Source of the DNA: an uncultured Aliivibrio sp.
Lineage (GTDB): Bacteria; Pseudomonadota; Gammaproteobacteria; Enterobacterales; Vibrionaceae
Assembly: GCF_946479765.1 (NCBI RefSeq)
Contig: NZ_CAMLHO010000011.1
Location: forward strand, 1-64,000
Direction of reading: 5' to 3'
DNA: 64,000 nucleotides
Below, piece by piece: positions 58,649-64,000 of this stretch. The position numbers and the translations under genes were made by a program. The notes beneath the pieces were generated by a model, which saw nothing but the letters and a program-made list of their open reading frames with translations, was not told the DNA's origin and did not search any database. The number at the start of each line of letters is the position of its first letter. The stretch's first letter is position 1.

Positions 58649-59325
58649 TATTATGCTCCTTTAATGTCTTCAATCATTGCTTGATAAATAGAATAACATC
58701 GTTTTTGGTTGTTGATCAAGTGTAGAGTGCTCAAAAGCTTAAAAAAATAACTTTTCTATGACAAAAGTAGCAGTTTGGTAGTTGGTTAAGGTGTCTTTTT
58801 ATCTGTTGGTATTGTGGTTTATTGTGTGTTCTTTATGTTAACTCGGTTTAAGTTGTTGATAGGTAAGTGTTTATATTGATTTTTTATGGTTTAATAATTG
58901 AACGTATAGTTTGTTGATTGTTTTGTGCCTTACCCTCTCTCTGGTCTTATACTTAGGTTTTTATGTTTTTTATGAACGGTATGGCCCGGTATTTATAACT
59001 GTGTATTATGTTATTAAGGGAAGTATTAGTATTAATTTTATCAAAACTTTAAATTTTAAAGCGATTTTTTTCTTATGTTTTCTTGTGAAATTAACAATAA
59101 AGGTTTTAACTGTTTGTTTTTAATGTAATTTATTGTCACTTCTTGGTGTTTAATATGTAAGCAATATTTTGTGTAGGCCCGCTTTCATGCTTTTGAGTCT
59201 ATCTGAGTGGCTAACTGGACTTTACTGCGGAGGGGGTGAAATATCGAAATGAATGAGATCGATCAGGTAAGAGAGAATATTTTTTGTTATGCTATGAATT
59301 CGTTTGTTTAAAAAAGAATGAATAT
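58649..59325. other. 677-bp AT-rich region without a supported gene
   Basis: The first 30 bases hold the promoter side of the small peptide gene. The rest is T-rich. A 70-codon hydrophobic frame at 58911-59123 starts with TTG and lacks a ribosome site, so it is not called. A GGAGGGGG near 59229-59236 is followed by a 20-codon frame (ATG 59249) at poor spacing; it could be a leader but is weak. Confidence 0.5.
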
Positions 59326-59568
59326 ATGAAGCAAGATATCCATGGTCACGTAGTTCTAAATCTCTTATTGGAGGCTCCTGAGCCCCTTTCTCGTTTAGTG
59401 CTAGAAGAGAAAATAGAAACAGAGTTTGGTAGTGATGTATGTTTTCATACTTGCAGCCAGCAAGATTTAAGCTTAAATGAATTGCTTGAGTTTCTTTTAT
59501 CGAAAAGAAAGGTTGTGGAAGTTGATGCGGGGTTAACTGCAAATCCTGACCGTATGTGTAATCATTAA
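59326..59568 (+). CDS. YecH-family (DUF2492) putative metal-binding protein
   Basis: An 80-residue protein starting MKQDIHGHVVLNLLLEA, with FHTCSQQDLSLNELLEFLLS in the middle and an MCNH ending. The IHGHEVL-like start, FHTCS and C-x-H end are the conserved points of YecH, proposed to bind metal. ATG at 59326 is chosen from the family start; ribosome site weak. Function unknown. Confidence 0.85.
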   Translation: MKQDIHGHVVLNLLLEAPEPLSRLVLEEKIETEFGSDVCFHTCSQQDLSLNELLEFLLSKRKVVEVDAGLTANPDRMCNH

Positions 59569-59579
59569 TATAGATATAA

Positions 59580-59607
59580 AAAAAGGTCGCATGAATACGA
59601 CCTTTTT
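59580..59607. terminator. Bidirectional terminator between yecH-like gene and marC-family gene
   Basis: AAAAAGGTCG (59580-59589) pairs with CGACCTTTTT (59598-59607), loop 8 bases, A/T runs on both sides. Confidence 0.9.
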
Positions 59608-59621
59608 CATGTAGCCAAGGC

Positions 59622-60215
59622 TTATACGTGTGTAAAGTAGCTCGTAATTCCATCTAGGAACATTTGTACTGAAATCATAAGTAACAACATCCCCATTAGT
59701 CTTTCTATTGCTGCTAGGCCCTTTTCTCCCACAATGCGTTGGAATAACTCTGAGAACATTAAAATGACAGTAGTTAAAGACCAAGCACCTAATAACGCTA
59801 AACTCCAATCAACCATGCGATCTGGTTCTTGGTGAGCAAGCAATAGTAAAGTGGCTAGAATTGAAGGCCCTGCAATCATAGGGATAGCTAAAGGGACGAT
59901 TAAAGGTTCATCACCTGCACCTAAGCTAGCACCTAATCCACCTTCTGGTGGAAAAATCATTTTCAAGCCAATCAAAAACAAAATAATCGCGCCAGAAATA
60001 GAAACTGCTTCCTTTTTCAAACTTAGGAAATTGAGTATCTGTTCTCCCATAAAAAGAAACGCCATCATAATAGCCAGAGCGATAAGAAGTTCTCGAATTA
60101 AAATAATACGTCTTCTTTTCTTTTCGACATGTTTAAGGATAGAAGTAAAAACAGGTAAGTTACCCATTGGGTCCATGATCAGAAAAAGCATGACCGCGGC
60201 AGAAAGTGTTTCCAT
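59622..60215 (-). CDS. MarC/YhgN-family membrane protein
   Basis: A 197-residue protein with six predicted TM segments; the start METLSAAVMLFLIMDPMGNLPVF matches YhgN and MarC proteins, sometimes annotated as NAAT transporters, with a repeat of the DP.GN motif region (AIPMIAGPSILATLL). Its substrate is not established. ATG 60215 is chosen by family alignment; a TTG at 60230 is less likely. Confidence 0.88.
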   Translation of the reverse strand: METLSAAVMLFLIMDPMGNLPVFTSILKHVEKKRRRIILIRELLIALAIMMAFLFMGEQILNFLSLKKEAVSISGAIILFLIGLKMIFPPEGGLGASLGAGDEPLIVPLAIPMIAGPSILATLLLLAHQEPDRMVDWSLALLGAWSLTTVILMFSELFQRIVGEKGLAAIERLMGMLLLMISVQMFLDGITSYFTHV

Positions 60216-60304
60216 AAATGAGTACCACAATTAAAATCGTAAAAATAGGCCGGGATCATAACATAGATAGTTAATTGAAATTGATGGGAAGAATGAGGTC
60301 AGGA

Positions 60305-60332
60305 GGAAAAAAAGGAGCAATACATGCTCCTT
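60305..60332 (-). terminator. Terminator of the rsmD-DUF1145 operon
   Basis: On the minus strand AAGGAGCA pairs with TGCTCCTT (60325-60332 with 60312-60319), loop 5 bases, followed by a T-run. Confidence 0.85.
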
Positions 60333-60354
60333 AATTTAATTGCTTGATAGGATG

Positions 60355-60627
60355 TTATTTATCCATCATGTGCTTTTTTCTGATATCGAGTAAAGCAAAA
60401 ACCCCAAAGATAAGAATCGACCATTTTTCCCATCGGCTCATTGATATCTTATCGCCAAATGCCCCAATGAAGATAAGCATTTGCAGGCCGTGCATCATGA
60501 ATAAAAAAGCAGTCAGGATATAAAGTGCGATTGCGCCTTTTCCTGGAAATGGCATAAATAGGTTAAGTAATAATATTAACCAAACACCTCCTAGAGCGAT
60601 TTTGGTTAGAATGATCAATCCTTTCAT
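60355..60627 (-). CDS. DUF1145 family membrane protein (YhhL-like)
   Basis: A 90-residue protein with three hydrophobic segments (LIILTKIALGGVWLILLLN, AIALYILTAFLFMMHGLQM and WSILIFGVFALLDI). The opening and NLFMPFPG match DUF1145/YhhL, whose role is unknown. It starts directly after the rsmD stop codon, so it is translationally coupled, as yhhL is to rsmD in E. coli. Confidence 0.88.
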   Translation of the reverse strand: MKGLIILTKIALGGVWLILLLNLFMPFPGKGAIALYILTAFLFMMHGLQMLIFIGAFGDKISMSRWEKWSILIFGVFALLDIRKKHMMDK

Positions 60628-61230
60628 CTATTCCTCTCTTTCATATAATTTAAACGTGACCTGTCCAGCCGTTTTATCTCGGTGTAAGCGCCAATGAGCA
60701 GGAACGGGTAATGAGCTGAGTTCTTTTTCTGCTTCAATATATATCATGGCGTTTGCCGCTAACCATCCATTATTTTCTAATTTTGTTAGCGTTACTTCTA
60801 ATAAATCTTTTCTAAATGGAGGATCAATAAAAACAACATCAAATGGTGTTGCTACTTTATCTAAAAAAGTAAGTGCGTCAATATGGTGTAGTTCAATATT
60901 ATCGGCTTTTAAGCTTTCGGCATTTTGTTTTAATTGACCATGTGCTTGCTTGTTTAATTCCAACATAACGACGTTTTCAGCGCCACGTGAAGCGGCTTCA
61001 AACCCTAAACTACCGCTACCTGAAAAAAGGTCTAAACAGCGGGCACGAGGAATATCTTGAGCTAACCAGTTAAAAACCGTTTCTTTTACTCGGTCTGTTG
61101 TTGGTCTTAATCCTTCTACATCATGCACAGGAAGTTTGCGTCCACGCCAGCGTCCGCTGATAATACGAATGCTTCCAGAGCGCCCATTTGTGCCAGAAGT
61201 GCGAGATGAATGTTGTTTACGTTTAAGCAT
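60628..61230 (-). CDS. rsmD: 16S rRNA (guanine(966)-N2)-methyltransferase
   Basis: A 200-residue SAM methyltransferase that modifies G966 of 16S rRNA. SAM motif I is DLFSGSGSLG (67-76), catalytic DPPF at 136-139, and the start IRIISGRWRGRKLPV is characteristic. It is transcribed divergently from ftsY and leads an operon with the DUF1145 gene. Confidence 0.96.
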   Translation of the reverse strand: MLKRKQHSSRTSGTNGRSGSIRIISGRWRGRKLPVHDVEGLRPTTDRVKETVFNWLAQDIPRARCLDLFSGSGSLGFEAASRGAENVVMLELNKQAHGQLKQNAESLKADNIELHHIDALTFLDKVATPFDVVFIDPPFRKDLLEVTLTKLENNGWLAANAMIYIEAEKELSSLPVPAHWRLHRDKTAGQVTFKLYEREE

Positions 61231-61300
61231 AGATTTTTTGACCGCTCAGAAAGTGATAGTATACGAGAAAATTGTACCAATTTAATTCTAGGATTTCCCA

Positions 61301-62551
61301 ATGACAGGCAAAAAGAAACGCGGATTATTGTCTTGGTTAGGTTTTGGTGATGAAGAAAAAGCCGAACAACCAACCGTAGACCAACAATCAGTAGAAAATA
61401 CCGATACTCTTTCTCAAGCACCATCTTTAGAAGACAGTGCTGCTGAGAGTGTAGTGGAAGATGCTGAACTTGAACAGTGTAAAGCGAATGAAGAGTCAAC
61501 AGAAAGCAACGATACTGTTGTCGATGATGTTTCTGAAGAAGGCGCTGAGAAAGTAGAACAACAAGTTGAAGAACCGCTTGTTGAATTGAATACAGAGTCT
61601 GTAATAGAAGAAGTACAAGAAAAACCAACAGAAAGCTTTTTTGCTCGATTAAAACGCAGTTTACAACGCACTAAAGAAAATATTGGTGCAGGTTTCTTTG
61701 GTTTATTTAGTGGTAAAAAAATCGATGACGATCTATTTGAAGAATTAGAAGAGCAGTTATTGATTGCTGATGTGGGTATGGATACCACGATTAAAATCAT
61801 TAATAGCTTAACGGAAAAAGCAAGCAAACGTGATTTGAAAGATGGTGAAGCTTTATACAGTCTACTAAAAGAAGAAATGGCTGAGATTTTAGTTAAAGTG
61901 GAACAACCGTTAAAAATCGATGGAACGAATATGCCTCACGTTATTTTAATGGTTGGGGTAAATGGGGTTGGTAAAACAACAACAATTGGTAAGTTAGCAA
62001 AGCAGTTCCAGAATGATGGTAAATCGGTCATTTTAGCGGCAGGTGATACCTTCCGTGCGGCGGCGGTTGAGCAACTTCAAGTATGGGGTCAACGTAACGA
62101 CGTTCCTGTGATTGCACAACACACAGGAGCAGACAGTGCTTCGGTGATTTATGATGCTATTGAAGCCGCAAAAGCACGAAAAGTAGATATTGTTATTGCA
62201 GATACTGCGGGTCGTCTCCAAAATAAGAGTCATTTAATGGAAGAATTGCGTAAAATCGTCCGTGTAATGCAGAAGATTGACCCAACAGCACCGCATGAAG
62301 TGATGCTAACGCTTGATGCCGGTACGGGACAAAATGCCATTAGCCAAGCCAAATTATTTAGTGATGTTGCGCCAGTTACTGGTATTACGTTAACTAAATT
62401 AGACGGTACTGCAAAAGGTGGGGTTATCTTTTCTATTGCCGATCAATTTCAGATCCCAATTCGTTATATTGGTGTTGGTGAAGGTATTGATGATTTACGT
62501 CCGTTTGTGGCGCAAGATTTTATTGATGCATTGTTTAGTCGTGAGGAATAA
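61301..62551 (+). CDS. ftsY: Signal recognition particle receptor FtsY
   Basis: A 416-residue GTPase that docks SRP-ribosome complexes at the membrane. A long acidic A domain (about 20-110) precedes the NG domain; the G1 loop is GVNGVGKT (219-226), followed by DTFRAAAVEQL, DTAGR and TKLDG. It starts the ftsY-ftsE-ftsX operon; ftsE begins three bases after its stop. Confidence 0.97.
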   Translation: MTGKKKRGLLSWLGFGDEEKAEQPTVDQQSVENTDTLSQAPSLEDSAAESVVEDAELEQCKANEESTESNDTVVDDVSEEGAEKVEQQVEEPLVELNTESVIEEVQEKPTESFFARLKRSLQRTKENIGAGFFGLFSGKKIDDDLFEELEEQLLIADVGMDTTIKIINSLTEKASKRDLKDGEALYSLLKEEMAEILVKVEQPLKIDGTNMPHVILMVGVNGVGKTTTIGKLAKQFQNDGKSVILAAGDTFRAAAVEQLQVWGQRNDVPVIAQHTGADSASVIYDAIEAAKARKVDIVIADTAGRLQNKSHLMEELRKIVRVMQKIDPTAPHEVMLTLDAGTGQNAISQAKLFSDVAPVTGITLTKLDGTAKGGVIFSIADQFQIPIRYIGVGEGIDDLRPFVAQDFIDALFSREE

Positions 62552-62554
62552 CGC

Positions 62555-63223
62555 GTGATTCGATTTCAGCAAGTGTCGAAAGCCTACCGAGGTGGGCGTC
62601 CAGCATTACAAAAAGTAAATTTTCACCTTAATAGAGGTGAGATGGCTTTTTTAAGTGGTCATTCAGGTGCAGGTAAAAGTACCTTGCTGAAATTGATCTG
62701 TGCTATTGAGCGCCCAAGTGATGGCAAGATTTTATTTAATGGCCATGACATTACTAAGATCTCTAACCAAGACATTCCTTTTTTACGTCGTAATATCGGG
62801 ATTGTATTTCAAGATCATAAATTATTAATGAATCGAACCGTGTTTGATAATGTAGCATTACCAATGCGTGTTGAGTCGGTTCGAGAAAATGATATTAAAC
62901 GTCGTGTTTCGGCTGCTTTGGATAAAACTGGCCTGTTAGATAAAGCCAAAAGTTACCCAATGCAATTGTCTGGTGGTGAACAACAGCGTGTCGGTATTGC
63001 GCGAGCAGTGGTAAATAAACCAATGTTATTGTTAGCCGATGAGCCAACAGGTAATTTAGATCCTCAGTTATCTCGCCAAGTATTTAATTTGTTTGCTGAG
63101 TTTAACCGAGTTGGAGTGAGTGTATTAATGGCGTCGCATGATTTGTCGTTAATTGGTGGTAATAAATACCGTCGTTTTGATTTACACCAAGGTTGTTTAC
63201 GTGAGGTTTCTGATCATGGCTAA
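62555..63223 (+). CDS. ftsE: Cell division ATP-binding protein FtsE
   Basis: A 222-residue ABC ATPase that with FtsX activates septal murein hydrolases through periplasmic partners. Walker A GHSGAGKS (35-42), signature LSGGEQQRV and Walker [10 protein letters not shown] are intact. It starts with GTG at 62555 and overlaps ftsX by 8 bp. Confidence 0.97.
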   Translation: MIRFQQVSKAYRGGRPALQKVNFHLNRGEMAFLSGHSGAGKSTLLKLICAIERPSDGKILFNGHDITKISNQDIPFLRRNIGIVFQDHKLLMNRTVFDNVALPMRVESVRENDIKRRVSAALDKTGLLDKAKSYPMQLSGGEQQRVGIARAVVNKPMLLLADEPTGNLDPQLSRQVFNLFAEFNRVGVSVLMASHDLSLIGGNKYRRFDLHQGCLREVSDHG

Positions 63224-64000
63224 GCGTAAACCGAAAAATACCCAAGGGGCATCAAACGATGGGTTTTGGGCTACTCATAAGAAACAAGCAAAACTGTCTT
63301 TTCAAGAGTTGTTACGTCGTCCTCTAGGTAATTTACTGACATTAGCCGTTATTGCTATGTCATTAACCTTGCCATCAAGCATGTATTTAGTCGGTAAGAA
63401 CCTAACAATTGTTGCTTCAAAATGGCAGGCGTCTTCACAGATGAGTTTGTATTTACAGCAAGAAGTGACTGAATCTAAAGTTCAAGCGTTGAAATCAGAT
63501 CTTGAAGATTGGAAAGAAATAGATGTGGTTCAATACATCTCTCCGCAAGAGGGGTTAAAAGAACTGAGCGAGCATTCAGGCTTTGAACAGGCATTAACGC
63601 TGTTAGATAGTAACCCTCTACCAGCAGTATTAATTGTCTCGCCAAAAACAGAATGGCAGAGTACAGAACAAATAAATCAACTAGTTAGTCGTTTGAAACA
63701 ACAGTCTTATGTGAATGAAGTTCGTTTAGATGATGATTGGCTAGCTAGATTAGATGCGATTAAGCATGTTGCGGTTGTAGTCGCAACGACGCTTGCGATT
63801 CTAATGTTTGTGGCGGTCTTTTTAATTATCGGTAATACATTACGCTTTAATGTATTAGAGCAAAAAGATGAAATTCAAGTCATGAAGTTAGTTGGCGCAA
63901 CGAATACCTTTATTTTACGTCCATATTTATATACCGGTATGTGGTTTGGATTACTGGGGGGGGTGTCTGCTTGGTTATTTACAGCGCTAATCACAGTGAC
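63216..64000 (+). CDS. ftsX: Cell division protein FtsX (partial, 3' end beyond window)
   Basis: The frame opens at ATG 63216 inside the end of ftsE and runs without a stop through the window end (261 codons seen). After a basic cytoplasmic start ([10 protein letters not shown]) there is TM1 (LLTLAVIAMSLTLPSSMYLV), a periplasmic domain, TM2 (VVVATTLAILMFVAVFLIIG) and the conserved cytoplasmic stretch RFNVLEQKDEIQVMKLVGAT, then the start of TM3. It is the membrane partner of FtsE. Confidence 0.95.
   Translation, partial: MAKRKPKNTQGASNDGFWATHKKQAKLSFQELLRRPLGNLLTLAVIAMSLTLPSSMYLVGKNLTIVASKWQASSQMSLYLQQEVTESKVQALKSDLEDWKEIDVVQYISPQEGLKELSEHSGFEQALTLLDSNPLPAVLIVSPKTEWQSTEQINQLVSRLKQQSYVNEVRLDDDWLARLDAIKHVAVVVATTLAILMFVAVFLIIGNTLRFNVLEQKDEIQVMKLVGATNTFILRPYLYTGMWFGLLGGVSAWLFTALITV

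Noticed and set aside
58911..59123. 70-codon hydrophobic frame
   Set aside because: TTG start without ribosome site in T-rich DNA, where hydrophobic codons arise by base composition.
59249..59311. 20-codon frame after GGAGGGGG, possible leader peptide
   Set aside because: Spacing of the purine box to the ATG is about 12 bases and no attenuator hairpin is seen before the yecH-like gene.
59222..59653. 143-codon minus-strand frame opposite the yecH-like gene
   Set aside because: Antisense to a recognised family member and across a terminator; no family resemblance.
61116..61827. Two long minus-strand frames opposite ftsY and its upstream region
   Set aside because: They arise from the repetitive acidic codons of the FtsY A domain read in reverse.

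Overview
The window is an AT-rich, gene-dense piece of a gamma-proteobacterial chromosome. Gene order and protein sequences point to the Vibrionaceae and most closely to Aliivibrio (A. fischeri group): lysA-dapF-yigA-xerC, hslR-hslO-pckA, a complete gspC-N (eps) operon followed by nudE and cysQ, and rsmD diverging from ftsYEX. The genus call rests on recognition without a database search. No phage, insertion sequence, integron or CRISPR array is visible; almost everything is core genome.

Layout. 1-100: 3' end of a 5S rRNA gene and the rrn terminator. 111-2605: divergent ilvY/ilvC (branched-chain amino acid synthesis). 2680-7851: ubiK, then an RND efflux operon (tetR, adaptor, pump, all minus strand) with a perfect palindromic operator. 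8001-10501: rep helicase and a cytochrome c5. 10722-11430: tRNA operon Arg-His-Pro-His-Pro, in which the His-Pro unit is a perfect tandem duplication. 11952-17348: peptide ABC importer with fused double ATPase. 17415-19220: a 9-bp tandem repeat that reads in frame as poly-leucine in a 53-codon ORF, then a BCCT betaine-type transporter. 19304-23287: exonuclease/CBS-nucleotidyltransferase pair and small genes of unknown function, one apparently frameshifted. 23377-28331: gor, rlmJ, prlC, a 148-bp imperfect palindromic element, cyaY.

28413-35964: lptM, lysA, dapF, DUF484 gene, xerC, then convergent yigL and pldB, and an EAL-like/HDOD protein. 36069-41536: AsmA-like protein, pckA, hslO, hslR on the minus strand. 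41819-54574: one long tightly packed operon for the type II secretion system (gspC to gspN) running on into nudE and cysQ. 54730-58648: nfuA behind a candidate IscR site, recG with an upstream DUF2500 gene, a small HEPN-like (DUF4145-like) membrane protein and a 26-residue membrane peptide. 59326-64000: yecH-like gene, a MarC-family protein, DUF1145 gene, rsmD, and ftsY-ftsE-ftsX, with ftsX cut by the window end.

The least explained items are the poly-leucine repeat ORF at 17415-17576, the palindromic element at 27865-28012, the frameshifted small gene at 22064-22274, and the 26-residue membrane peptide at 58568-58648. No convincing wholly new multi-gene system was found; these are candidates, graded accordingly.
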